Positions 1 to 11,408 of a DNA stretch of 64,000 nt are shown piece after piece. Numbering within the stretch: position 1 is the stretch's first letter; each line of letters starts with the position of its first letter. The notes below the pieces were generated by a model, which was not told the DNA's origin, ran no database searches, and saw only the letters and a list, made by a program, of their open reading frames with translations. Origin of the DNA: Owenia fusiformis (taxonomy: Eukaryota > Annelida > Polychaeta > Sabellida > Oweniidae). The stretch lies in NCBI GenBank assembly GCA_903813345.2, contig CAIIXF020000007.1:6515730-6579729 (forward strand). The letters run 5' to 3'. The translations under genes were made by a program, and so were the position numbers.

Positions 1-488
1 AATGCTACCTAGGGACATTTAAACAGTCTTATGTATGGTATCACCCTGTAGGGAATCGCTAATCTCGCTATACATCCATTCTTATACTCATAGCATCTTT
101 CTGTTTCACCAGAAACACCTCAGGGCTGAGAAGAAATAAGATGTCATGGTTTATCATGATGCTATACAGCGTATTTTCCGATATATAAAATCTAGTCTAG
201 GTGATCGAAATGTTTTGCTATTGACACCAGCTTACGAGGGAATTATAGGCACCATTGTGGTTTTCTGCATGTAAGTGTTCCTTGGCTTATAATATCTCAT
301 CCCCTTCACAATAGATTATGTTTCGCATTCGTAAAACTTCATAATATGCATATATCGCATAAACACATATATACAGCATATTTAGTCCAGAGCATTTCCG
401 GTTATACATACATAATATAAATACTCGTACAGTTCAAGAAAACTACAATACGAAAATGTGAAAAATGAGATTCAAATATAAGTTGTAT
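1..488. other. 3' flank / 3' UTR of calexcitin
   Basis: No gene is seen. It should contain the calexcitin 3' UTR. A ~45-bp stretch at about 86-130 (core atagcatctttctgttt) resembles one at about 50172-50215 and may be a dispersed repeat. Confidence 0.4.
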
Positions 489-602
489 TTAAAAGTCCAG
501 TGGACCAAACAAAAAGTTTCCTTTGGCTGATCTGTCATCAGAGAGGAAGTACTCAGCCCAAAGTTTTCCAAACTCAGTTCGCGTTATCTTCACCTTCCCG
601 TT
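489..602 (-). CDS. Calexcitin coding exon 6 (stop TAA at 491-489)
   Basis: The exon holds 37 codons and the stop: NGKVKITRTEFGKLWAEYF followed by LSDDRSAKGNFLFGPLDF. Acceptor atttacag. This is the strongest family match in the gene. No convincing AATAAA was seen on the minus strand between 488 and 1. Confidence 0.94.
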   Translation of the reverse strand, partial: NGKVKITRTEFGKLWAEYFLSDDRSAKGNFLFGPLDF

Positions 603-3600
603 CTGTAAATACACAAAACAACGTATTTGAAAGAATATTTTGCACCGCTCTCTAACATGTAATAATATCCAATATTTTCACATTAGTCTAATTATTTTTT
701 ACAATGTTGAAGAGCGGCTTATCTGCAAAACAAAATCATAAAATCAACACAACACATTCAGGTACCAATCAACAAGACTAACATATAGCAAAAAGATCCA
801 TGTAACAATACTAAATAAAAAAATAACATGAAAACAAGTTAATCTTAATATACGCATTATACATAAAGACAAATAAAGAGTTCACGATTGTATCAAAAAG
901 CGTCTAATTTTGTAATTCTTCTCTCTGTCTTTGAATGGGTTGTAAAATCAATACATGGTATGTATACATACCATGCAAATTTTGTTTAACAAGTATTTGG
1001 GGAATACAAACTACTATAAGGTAATTTATTTTTGGGCTTACCCCAAAGATTTTAACATGATTTCATGTTTGAGAGGTGGCGTTTATTGTATTTTACTTAC
1101 TCCTTATATTGTTTATAAGGTATCCTTATAGTTTATATAGTTCTCCTTATATTATATATAAGTTCTCATTATAGTGTATATAAGTTCTGGAGTATACGTT
1201 AAGCTATATGATTCATTATATCATATCCATGACATATAACTTAGAGTATACTTTAGCCTTATCATGAGGAGAAATTATATCGTCTTCACCTCGCAAACGG
1301 GTTCGTCTGTAGCTAATACCCTGGTGGATGTATTCCCTTTGCCAAACATGTTTATTTGTAGGTTATTTGTGTGTTTTTGAATACAGTATGTTATAAATTG
1401 TAATATTGTAAACGTTCTGTTGTGTAGTTCTTTGCAGATACTGTATAAACAAGTATTTTAAATTTGTTGGAAAAAATAAAAAATGATGCAGTATAGTCAC
1501 AACCCATTAGCACCGGAAGTTTACGACGTTATACCGAGTATTTTCCGCGGGAGCTTTGTAAATAATCATTTATTTCGACGTTTTGACAGAATATGGTCCT
1601 TTCCCTTATGTAGAGACATTGACCATACCATGCAGATATACCTCTAGTATCACTACGTCTCGACATTTCGTCTGGACACGGTATATTAACTTCTTAAACC
1701 TTCTAGAAAGCACGACAATTTCTTGAAAGAACAATGATAATTTTTCACGAAAATCATCATAGTTTCTACAATTTTAGCCCTATCATCGTGAACTATTGAT
1801 AAGATTAACAATACAATTTTTACATATCATCCAGGCACTCAGTTTCCCAAATCAATAAAAGAATTCCGGGGAAATAAATTTTTCTTTGAAAGTGTACGAA
1901 AAGAAAGAAAAATTACTTTTTCTTTGAAAGTGTACGAAAAGAAAGAAAAATTAATTTCTCGGAATTCTTTCATTGATTTTGGGAAACTGAAGTGTTTTGA
2001 ACAGTTAGAATTATAGAAACTGTAAAGATTTTTGTGAACAATGATCATTTTTTCAAAAAGATTGTGCTTTCTAGAAGGTTTGAGAGATTTTATACCGTGT
2101 TCGGACGAAATGATGAGACGTAGTGATACTAGAGGTATATCTGCATGGTATGGTCAATGTTTTTGCGAAAGGGAAAGAACCATATTCTCAAAACGTCGAA
2201 ACAAATGAGAACTTACAAATCTCCCGCCGAAAATACTTGTATAACGTCGTAAACTTCCGGTGCTACGACGTATAAAAGAATGGGTTGTGATAGTGTGTAT
2301 CAAATTGTAATGAAAAATGTTGAAATAAAAGTGTATGTAATCATTGAAATTTAACATGTAAAATAACATACTGACTATTCTGAAATTACTTCTGTATAAA
2401 ATACAAAAGTGATTCTTTGACGTCTATAAAACACTTAACCGTGACTATTGTATGGCCATGCAGTAATCCCTTTGAGACATCCATTTCGGAAAGCAATTAC
2501 TGGATTGTGATGTCAGAATCGTTATCTGAAGCTCGCAATGGAGTTTCTGTAATAATATATCTCCCCGGTCCGTTTACATACAGTCATAATGTAGCTGGAA
2601 TCTATTTAGGATCACATTCTCCGACCAGCCATTGACGCTCTGTTACGCGGTATATGGCATACATTCATGGTTGCGCGGTATTTGTGATACAGGTGAATAT
2701 GCCATACTCACCTGTGGTATATGGCATATTCCGCAGGTGAGTATGCGATATTCCGCAGTGAATATGCGATACATTGATTTCAGTGAATATCCGATACTCA
2801 TGATCACCTGCGGAATACTCACTTGCGGAATGTGCCATATACCGCAGGTGAATATGACATATACCACAGGTGAAAACGTGATACAGAAAGCCTTGATTTG
2901 ATTGGTTGCGAGAATCGACTCTAAATGCAAAACTACGCTGGATTACCAATATAGTTAGTGCGTCGAGTATTAATATATGAATCCTGGATTGATTGAGTAA
3001 GTTTATGACGCGAGATTGGTGACTGATACTTCTGCTAAGTTAATATATTCGATACACAGTACTGTTGATTCAGTAATCATTATAATAATTTTTACTTGTT
3101 CGTTCAATTGATGCAATTGACAATTGTGTACTTCCGTATCACGTTCTCATCGCTAAGTGTGTATGCCATATACCGCAGGTGAATCTTGTCATACACCGCA
3201 AGTGAATATGCCATATTCGTTGCGGAATATGACATATTTTTGTATCGTGTTTACCGCGTAACACGCTCAACGCTCAGGAATACATCAGATAGAGTCGTAA
3301 TAGATTATAATTTCTCGTGGCTCATTTCACGGATTTTCAATATTCATATTCCAGGCCTCCTTGACTTCCAACAACGCGAACATCAGTTCTGAGCTCGCGA
3401 ACTACGTTCCTTACGCTCGAACAACGATTCTCATGTCGCGAACGAGAAATCTTTAGTCGCGCACTGCCATTTCCTTGGTCCCGAACAAATTTCTCCACTT
3501 GCAAACAGAGATCCGTGCTCGCGAACCACACACCTGATCGAAAAGTCAGTAATTGTTTCGTATTATTACGCATAACTAAAATTACAACGAAGTGTTTTTA

Positions 3601-6600
3601 TTTGGAATTCGTAAGAAATATTTTCCCAGTTTTCATGCATGTTACCCTTCATGAACACGGGGTACCATCGAATAATTTTGGCAACGTACCGAAGAACGAC
3701 ATTTTACTAAGAAATGGCAATAATTTAGCACAATATATTTTTTAACTAGAGTTCTATTTTGATTTTGACAAAAGTTAGTATTCCATGCAATAACTATTTC
3801 ATTCATGAGTTTGTAGGAATTCTGTTGGAACCCAGTTCTGATCAAGTACGAAGTTATTGAAATCGGCGCAGACGGACTTTACTCCGAAAGATGGTTTTTC
3901 GATTATAACTTTTTACAACATTTAAGTATAGACCTTTGAAAAAAGTACAGAATAGTCCTTATACTATTGAATAATTCTGTTATTTCTGATTCACACGACT
4001 CTGATTTGTTCAATTAAAAAAAAGTTTTAAAAATATTACTTAGGAACGTAACCGGAGCTGGGAACGTAACCGGAGCAGATCAGTTGAATTATATAATTTA
4101 AAAAATAAAGTTTTGTGCTAAATTATTGCCATTTTTAGTAAAATGTCGTTCTCCGGTACGTTGCCAAAATTATTCGATGGTACCCCGTGATGAAAGGGCT
4201 GGGTAATAAAACAAAAACATGCCTTTTCATTGGCTGCGAGACTTTATGACTCTATTGAAATACATGTGTACATGTATGAGGGTCAATGTAAACTGCAACC
4301 AGTCTCCTGTTGTTGCTTGCAATTGGAATCCCAAATACCCGAATGCACTATGTACAAATTGTTCGCGGGCACGGATCTCTGTTCGCGAGTGGAGAAATAC
4401 GTTTAGGAGCGGGGAAATAGTGGTGCGTGACTAAAGACTTCACGTTCGAGACGTGAGAATCGTGGTTCGAGCGCAAGGAACGTAGTTCACGAGCTCAGAA
4501 CCGGGTAGCGTAGGGGTAGCGTAGAACTTTAAACCGTAAGACGTGACCTATTGAATAGTGCATATTACATTGATCTAATGGTGAAAACAGTTATCAAACA
4601 AACAGAAATGTAAAAACTCTAAATGTAAATCTATATGTAACCATATGTACAAATGTAAATAATCTGTTAATGTGAATTGTCTGTAATTATATGTAATGTT
4701 TAAATCTTCACCTATGTGGAGGAAATAAAGACACTGAACTGAACTGAACTGAACTGAACTAACTTACATCTGAAAATGTGTTGAATGCTTCTACACATTG
4801 CTCCTTGGGGATCCCATAGTCCGTATACACTGTAGTATATTCATTCACGTCAATCAGATCATCACCTGCAAAGTGTGAAACAGACATCGTGAGGTATTGT
4901 GGATGTTATACACTGCTTCTCTGTACGTTAGCTGTGTGCTTTACTTGTAATAGAGGTTTTGTACCGCGGGTTATAGCCAAAACATATACGCAACCGCATC
5001 TCGGTTTCATTGTACGACTACGCATAAATCTGGTGAATGCATTACCAATTTTAGCTATGTTGAGCTAAAAAAAAGTTGTGCGAAACCTCTCTAACATGTT
5101 TTTGTCTTTACTCTTGTTAGGCTATTCTGTTTACATTTGAGCATGCACACCGTTATGGATCATGGTCATGAGGTCATTGTTCAAAATGAAGTGGACAAAA
5201 AATTGAAGCAAACAATAAGGATGCTAAAGTTGAAGCAAACAACAAGGATGCTTCTGGATATTAGTTTCATATATGCATCGTCGAACGTGATTGAGCAAAA
5301 GATTGCATATCTATGTCTGTCGCTTTGGAAAAGTATGATTTAAAGGCTTTAAAGTGTATTAGTAACTCGCTTCCTAAAAGGATGGGAATACCTTCCTTTT
5401 GTTTAATTGTAAACCGATAATCAAAATAGGAACCTATATATAAAATGTCTGTGCAGTGTGCATGGCATATTACCTTGCTTGTGGAGTGATACTACCTAAC
5501 TCTAGAGTTGCTGCGTTCATCTTAACATCCAAAGTCAGTATCATAATTGAGAATTTGTGATAGCTCCTTTTCAGATTCATTACAAAAACGTTTAGCAAAT
5601 GAGTGAACGTTCGTACATACAAGCCACCTTCATTTACGTGTCCCTTCATCTAAATTCAAATATTCACTATACCCCTTTATTCTTTATCTTACGTACCTGA
5701 AGTATCATTGACATCGAACATAAAGTTCATGTATTTCACCTGCCATGGAGGTAGATCACTCATCTCCTTTGAGGCCTTGAGACATTCAGTCCACATCTTG
5801 AACCATTCTTCAACAGTCACCTTGTCATCCTAAAGTCCAGTAAAGTGAATATTTAAGGGACTTGATGCCAATGGAGGTAATCTCGATTCCAAAGAATTGA
5901 TTTACTAGAAAATTATCTTATTTTACCACTTTGAACATATGTATGAATACACTAAACTAGTCTGTTAACCTGCTTCATAATAACCATCGAACCAAATAAA
6001 TAAGAAATATTGTGAATAAGAATATTGTGCAATAATACATGTATATATACATATAATATATATAAAACGACTGATATTTGTATATTTCACATTATTTAGT
6101 TTTTAGGGTAATACGCTTGTGCCCTTTTGTAATTTTAGGTCTATCAGCCATGTATTTTTCAGAATTAACACTAGCAGAGAAGCATCAAAATGTTTGTGGT
6201 TGCAGACTTTATAAGCCAATTCACAAGCAAACCAAGATGACAAGTGTCATGCGTGTGCAATATAAATATATTTTCCAAAATACCATTGTACAACAGTCTT
6301 TAGATTTCATATTTTTTAGGTTCAACTGAGTATCATGAAGCAGATTAACAGACTGTATTAAAATAATTTCTGAGAGAGAGAGAACAATTGAATAGATAAG
6401 GTTGAAAATGCATACATCGTGTTGCAGTGTTAATAAGTTATAAATGATGGGCTGAACTCAATATGAAATATCATTTTGAAAAGGTGCCTGTGTGGTGTTC
6501 TTATCCATGAAGTATTTCTAATTCAAATTGAAATGTTTACTACTTTTGATTATATGCATCACAGTATGACAGTCACTTTCACTTTCGATAACTTTCAAAT

Positions 6601-9600
6601 TGCTTTCTTGCCAATAATCTGGACAAAAGTATTATCTTATATAGTACATTTTGTAACTGTCATTGTTGACAAAGGGATGAGCTTCGACCCATGAGCGTGC
6701 TCATGTAGTATCAGACCCAAATAACAATGTAAAGAAGAAAATGATAGTTTTGGTTCGAAGCTAAATTGTCCTGAACTTGCCTGATTGTCGTCGGCGTATT
6801 TCTTGAGACCTTCCCAGATGAGCTTGAGTGTTTGCATGGCGTTTTCTTGTTGTGCCCCGCCCTTTGGCCATTCGTGGATATCACTTATTTTCTTGAAATA
6901 AATATTATATTGAAACGATCATCTTCGTTTAAGCTACGTTCACACCAACGGCGCTTTGATGGCGCTTTAATGCTTAAGCGGTGTGCAAAGCGGCTTTGCA
7001 CGGCGCTTTAAAGCGCCGTTGGTGTGAATTTAGCTTAAAGTGGCACAGAAAGTCATATCATCACTGTAAGTTGACTGACGGCTTCATCATTATTTCAACT
7101 TCAAAATGACCAGAATTAAATTATGCAGATTACCTATGACATGGAGGTCAAGCCGTCAGTCGGCAGTTGTATTCACAAATGTTTCCTTAGAGTGGCATCA
7201 CAATTACCGATATGTGATGATAACCGGATTGGTCTATTTATGTACTGTTCGTATTAAACATAATATTCATACTAAGAGTTAATTAAAGTGGACTTACCTT
7301 GATTGCCATAGTGAAGTCTTTCCATTCAATTATCTTATCATTGCTGATATCTGTAAATAGTAAAGACAAATGCATGATCAATGGTCACATACCATTCACA
7401 CATCAACTGCCTACCCAACTTGTATTTTTGCAAGGACTCGGATGGATGGATCTTCTGTCACATGACTTGCGGCAAACCTACCATTTCCCATTGGTTAACA
7501 TGGGAATGTCGATTTTCAAAAATTCATCAAATTTATCGTTAATTTTCGACCTATTGTAATTCAGGAAAAAATTGAGAACATTTGGAGGTATTGGAAATAA
7601 GGTCAAATTACGTTTCCATCAATAGTATACGTATTTTCATCGCAGGTTAAGTTAATAAAAATTCAAAGGTAAAGAGGCGTTAACACGTAGTTCAATGGGG
7701 GAGAAAAGGTTGCCAAACTTATGGAGGGGAGTGTATGTGCTTCTTTTCCTTAATATGTTTATGTATCTTTTATTCCAAGATAAATGATGAGTACAATATT
7801 ACATAGTTATTTAAGATATAATATTACATAAAGTTATTTAGGATTATCTCCTTGTTTAAGGATATTTACAATGGTTGCATTAAAACCTTGACCATGGTAA
7901 TTCATAACTCTAATATACTCTAAAAAGGGGACCCTTTCTTGTGCTAGGCTTTCACAAGAGAAAAGAAAGTGAACTACAGTTTCATCTGCATCATTGCATA
8001 AGGAACATAATCTAGATTTAGCAACATGGTCATACGGATTAAGGGGATACATGTCCCAGTCAGTATTCTTATCATAAAAGTACAGGGTTTAATACAGCCC
8101 TAGCCTGTACCCACAATATTGATGGTTTCACTATATTAATTACTTGTCTAAAACTAACAAGAGATCCAAAAAACAATTACAAAACATAGCGAGAAGAAGA
8201 ATCATTTAGAGCACATAAAGAAAATAAACCCCCAACTAGAATATTAACTTCTTATCAGCAAAACGACAAGGCAATTTGTGGTACTTATGGCTATTTTATT
8301 GCTGGCCTCTAGATTTCAACGTATTTGCTTTTGAGTGATTAACAAACATTATTATACTGTTTTAGTACTGAATCAAATTCCCGGTATCGAATTGCAATAT
8401 TGCTGCCGTCCGTCACAGTATGTCGATATGACATGGGTTTATGATTTGATTTATGTAGATAATATATAAAGAACGGGGCCTATCGAAAATATGTTACAAA
8501 TACAAGATACAATACAATTACTTTACCTTCTTCTAAGGCCACTGTATCGTGGCCTTCCATTAAAGATAAATTCCTGCATGAACAACTGATCATGTCGTAA
8601 TCATAATCATACGTCCGCCATTTTTCCACATCACAATTTGAATTGTGAGTTTTGGTCTTATTACCTCACCAAAAATTCCAAAACACAAATAAAGTGATCA
8701 GTGTATTAGTTCACATCTTGTCAAATCATGTGATATCTCATCAAGGAGCCGAGCCGGTTCCGTTTTAATTAATGATTTATTTATCTGACGATTTTTAAAA
8801 TATTCAATAAATTTATGACACGGCAGCCAGATTTTTTCAAACGGAGTTCACAGTATTCCAGATGAAATTACCTCGAGCCAAGTATTGGCTAGAGACTCGA
8901 GTAACAATTACTAAACATTGATTGACGTAATCAAAGAATACTAGAGGGCGCCATGATATGCGTTCATTTTAAATGGCTTGGGCATATTATGCCTGGGTCA
9001 CATTTGCTCCGATCCATCGGCGGCCGGCGCCCGGCCGATTGAGTGCTTTGCTCAATATTGTATTCAATTTTGAACAAAACACTCAATCGGCCGGGCGCCG
9101 TAGTGAAAATCGGAGCAAATGTGACCAAGGCATTATGCAGTGGGTTACTTTCTGCGAAAGCTATTCGGATTTTGATATAATAGCTTTCCCACGGCGCACT
9201 TGGACAGCTGAATAATAGTGACCTTTAAAACATGAATGAAGATTTCCGCGGCTTACTTTTGGTCTCTAACTGTGTCTTACATCAGAATCATCAATTCGTG
9301 CAAGTATTGTAGCGCTGAAATACTTATTTTTCTATCAAGACTTGTGAATTGTTCATCGAGTGAATGTTTTTTCGACCCATTTCCAACATGGCGGTTTGCT
9401 AGGAGCGAGACACGCAACGAACGAAATGAATTTTGAGAATGAGTTAGGTTCGGACAACATCTGGAGATTTATGAAAATGTCCGAGCAGAAAACGCCATAT
9501 TGGAATTGGCAGTAAAAACATTCACTCGACTAACAATTACAAGTCTTGATCGAAAAGGAAGTACTTCAGCGCTCCAATACTTGCACGGAAGGATGATAAT

Positions 9601-11355
9601 GATGCATGACATAGTTAGAGAACAAAAGTAATCCGCGGATCGACGTTTCAAAGGTCACTATTATTCAGCTGTGTGATTTCCCCGTTGGAGACCCATAAGT
9701 TTCAAAATCTAACATGGCTCTCGAAGTGAGTAAGAAGTGGTACGTAGTACCAGCGTACTATTAGATGTATCCATCACCATATTATGTTATATAATTAGAT
9801 ATCGATAATATATCGTTGAAAATAACTATATACATTATGAGCAAATTGCTGATTGTACCAAGAAAAAGTATGATTTCTCGTATAGCAAACATATACCCTA
9901 TTATTTTAAGGCAATTATTTTGCATTATTTAAAGCAATTCAAAATGTGCAGACATATAATAATTTACTATACCCTTGTATCGACTAGGTATGTTATACTG
10001 AACCCAAATCATTTCGACGAACTTGTCATGGCTTTACTGAATAATTCTCTTGAAAGCTGTAATCGCCTAATCCTATAAAGGATATCATTCTTTGAATGCA
10101 GAGCTATAACTTGTGTTTTTGTTTTGACATATTACCGTGTTAATCCTAGCTGCCTAGTGTTTTGTTCCGCTTATGACTTTTTCATGAGCTCATTTCAACT
10201 ACACCGATCCCTCTTGATTATAATATATCTCTTTAATCAAAGCCCATGGAAGCCCTGCCCTATATACAATTTGAATTAAATGCAACCAACTCTTGCGTTA
10301 CTAGCGAGCATGCAAATATCTCCATTTTCCAATTTATTTGTAAAAATAAGACGAAACGTCAGTCGTGCAACTTACCCCATTTTATGTAAATATAACATTC
10401 CCTAGAAATACGGTATTGTCTATTTATTTTTCAAAGCCATTGTTCTATATTTGATATAAACATTATTATTCTCGCAATGAATTTGAATGAAACAACGTAA
10501 ATAACAATAATTCGAACATGACTGTATTCACGCCTTCTATAAACTGTAAACAAAGTCAACAGTTCACCCGGGGTATATTCGCGAACATTACCACTGGTAA
10601 TACGTGTAATGTGTGACGTCATAACGGCGGACCGTAATAATGACGGACCATAATGAATATTCGAAACATTTTAATTGGTGAGTTTTCATGTTCGAATCGT
10701 AATATAGACCTCAGAGGAGGTGTAATATCGCCGAATACACCCCTTACGACTAGGCATTAAAGCTTTTGATCCCCTCCCTCCCTTCGGTCGTTCAGGGTAC
10801 AGAAAACATTTGTGCCTAGCCCTGCGGGTGTATTCGACAATATTACTCTATATTTCTTAAATAATGTAATAATAATGGTCCCCGATCATGTATTAAATAA
10901 TGACGAACTCTAGAAATCACAATCCATCTTAAAACTATTGTGTGGTTGTGTCCCTCATTCCACTTATTTATGTTTCATTTATGCGTTTTGATTATAACAT
11001 GAATTGAAATCTGAATGGACAACTAATCAGTAACGTGATAGTTTCGATGAAACACATAATAACTTTTATTATGATTATCAGAAGAAAATTAAGGAATACC
11101 AAGCCAAAGAATGAAGCTATTGTGAACAATGATTAAAATCTATTCAAGTAATACAAATACAACGTACAATAAATTATTGTGTTGTAAAATGTACGTTTAC
11201 CATGTAACTGTATTGTAATTGTTTTTGCAATTGTTGTTCTTCTCTGAAATAAAATATTAAATAAAAAAAAATCATAAAAAAGTCTTACCATAAAACATAT
11301 CGAAAACCCTCATGATTTTTTTCTTCTGGAACTCAGAGAGAGTAAAGTTAGCCAT
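489..11355 (-). CDS. Calexcitin-type EF-hand calcium-binding protein, complete coding region (6 coding exons)
   Basis: Calexcitin is a small cytosolic calcium sensor of the sarcoplasmic calcium-binding protein superfamily, best known from squid and insect neurons. The coding order is 11355-11289, 7350-7298, 6891-6781, 5829-5697, 4865-4768 and 602-489. The joined phases stay in frame and give 191 codons plus a TAA stop, the size I recall for squid calexcitin. EF loop 1 (D-I-S-N-D-K-I-I-E-W-K-D) spans exons 1 and 2 and ends in Asp rather than Glu. Loop 2 (DDNQDDKVTVEE) spans exons 3 and 4, and loop 3 (DTSGDDLIDVNE) spans exons 4 and 5; both look functional. The fourth loop, around DNGKVKITRTEF, is degenerate. 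The C-terminus (LWAEYFLSDDRSAKGN then LFGPLDF) is the family signature. It is the only gene seen 3' of Wnt1. Alternative: another sarcoplasmic calcium-binding protein, less likely given the matching ends and length. Confidence 0.93.
1498..2289. mobile_element. Foldback DNA element with long inverted arms, ATAGT duplication
   Basis: Inverted arms of roughly 350 bp begin CACAACCCATT at the left and end AATGGGTTGTG at the right. The arms share a clear inner block (CATGCAGATATACCTCTAG). The 5-bp direct repeat ATAGT flanks both ends (1493-1497 and 2290-2294). The centre holds two tandem copies of a ~40-bp unit (core tttgaaagtgtacgaaaag). There is no transposase. Short ORFs here arise from the arms. 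It sits in calexcitin's last intron. Confidence 0.8.
2640..3245. repeat. Degenerate short-unit minisatellite in two clusters
   Basis: A ~20-25-bp unit (core ccgcaggtgaatatgccat, with reversed variants such as cacctgcggaat) recurs at about 2640-2880 and again at 3160-3240. The ~280 bp between has no clear unit. The unit occurs in both orientations, so overlapping ORFs on both strands are artefacts. Confidence 0.7.
3386..4501. mobile_element. Foldback element, ~1.1 kb, long inverted arms
   Basis: The left arm starts GTTCTGAGCTCGCGAAC and the right arm ends GTTCACGAGCTCAGAAC. Arms of ~370-400 bp include a near-identical inner block (gtaccatcgaataattttgg). A 20-bp direct duplication (ggaacgtaaccggagc) lies near 4045-4077. 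No convincing target duplication or transposase was found. Confidence 0.75.
4733..4760. repeat. (TGAAC)n microsatellite
   Basis: About six copies of a pentamer. On the minus strand it reads (GTTCA)n immediately after the donor hexamer of calexcitin intron 5. Confidence 0.9.
4768..4865 (-). CDS. Calexcitin coding exon 5
   Basis: The 98-nt exon encodes GDDLIDVNEYTTVYTDYGIP and then KEQCVEAFNTFSD. Acceptor ctttgcag, donor GAT|gtaagtt. A (GTTCA)n microsatellite begins six bases inside the following intron. Confidence 0.92.
4866..6780. other. Calexcitin introns 4 and 3, no other gene
   Basis: Outside exon 4 (5697-5829) I see only AT-rich intron. A ~27-bp tandem duplication (core gaagcaaacaa.aaggatgct) lies near 5202-5252. 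Short ORFs at 5137, 6078 and 6476 have no recognisable content. Confidence 0.6.
5697..5829 (-). CDS. Calexcitin coding exon 4
   Basis: The 133-nt exon carries the end of EF loop 2 (DDKVTVEEW), the linker FKMWTECLKASKEMSD and the start of loop 3 (FMFDVNDTS). It ends in phase 1 at CAG|gtacgt; acceptor ggactttag. Confidence 0.92.
6781..6891 (-). CDS. Calexcitin coding exon 3, with a GC 5' splice site
   Basis: The 111-nt exon is 37 codons, starting KISDIHEWPKGG and ending LKLIWEGLKKYADDNQ. The acceptor is atttcaag. The donor reads CAATCAG|GCAAGT, a GC-AG intron with otherwise perfect consensus. The nearest GT, four bases on, would break the frame to the next exon. Confidence 0.9.
6933..7034. mobile_element. 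Short palindromic MITE with TTAA target duplication
   Basis: A ~102-bp near-perfect palindrome begins GCTACGTTCACACCAACGGC and ends with its complement. It is bounded on both sides by TTAA (6929-6932, 7035-7038). TTAA duplication is typical of piggyBac and Kolobok-type transposases. It lies in calexcitin intron 2. Confidence 0.8.
7298..7350 (-). CDS. Calexcitin coding exon 2
   Basis: This 53-nt exon completes EF loop 1: ISNDKIIEWKDFTMAIK, with the loop's first Asp formed across the junction. Acceptor tttacag, donor AAG|gtaagt. It is too short to see without splice logic. Confidence 0.9.
7834..8088 (-). pseudogene. Remnant of a LINE reverse-transcriptase C-terminus (zinc-knuckle region)
   Basis: The minus-strand peptide contains C-S-L-C-N-D-A-D-E-T-V-V-H-F-L-F-S-C, i.e. 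CX2CX8HX4C. This is the C-terminal zinc-binding pattern found after the reverse-transcriptase domain of many non-LTR retrotransposons. An upstream stop near 8090 and the absence of the RT core show that only a 3' fragment remains. It is a retrotransposon relic in calexcitin intron 1. Confidence 0.6.
8725..8904. repeat. Dispersed repeat, copy 1 (partner at 52801-52977)
   Basis: About 180 bp shared in the same orientation with 52801-52977, including ctcatcaaggagccgag and ccaagtattggctagagact. It has no inverted ends or coding capacity, so the family is unknown. Confidence 0.8.
8991..9131. mobile_element. Hairpin MITE, 141 bp, ATTAT duplication
   Basis: Inverted ends of ~50 bp (left GCCTGGGTCACATTTGCTCC; right end is its near-complement) surround a short loop. 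ATTAT flanks both ends (8986-8990, 9132-9136). The stem is GC-rich (cggccgggcgcc) in otherwise AT-rich DNA. Confidence 0.75.
9204..9672. mobile_element. Foldback element with ~210-bp arms
   Basis: The left end is ACAGCTGAATAATAGTGACC and the right end is its complement. Arms are diverged (roughly 75-80% by eye). Two similar ORFs of 66 and 60 residues simply come from the two arms. No target duplication was identified. Confidence 0.7.
10722..10846. mobile_element. Short inverted-repeat element (MITE-like)
   Basis: The left arm (gtaatatcgccgaatacacc, then actaggca) pairs with the right arm (tgcctag ... gggtgtattcgacaatattac). Length is ~125 bp. No clear target duplication. Confidence 0.6.
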
Positions 11356-11408
11356 TGTGTAGTTGTATGAGGCTGAAAGGCGTCCGAACTTGTTGTCACT
11401 TTTGTAGT
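11289..11408 (-). CDS. Calexcitin coding exon 1 (start codon at 11355-11353)
   Basis: The coding part reads MANFTLSEFQ..RVFDMFY and ends in phase 1 (G before gtaaga). A clear acceptor (tttcactttcag) lies just right of 11408, so at least one non-coding exon lies further upstream. The 53 bases between acceptor and ATG are open in frame, so a slightly longer N-terminus cannot be excluded, but the chosen Met fits the family's start. Confidence 0.88.
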
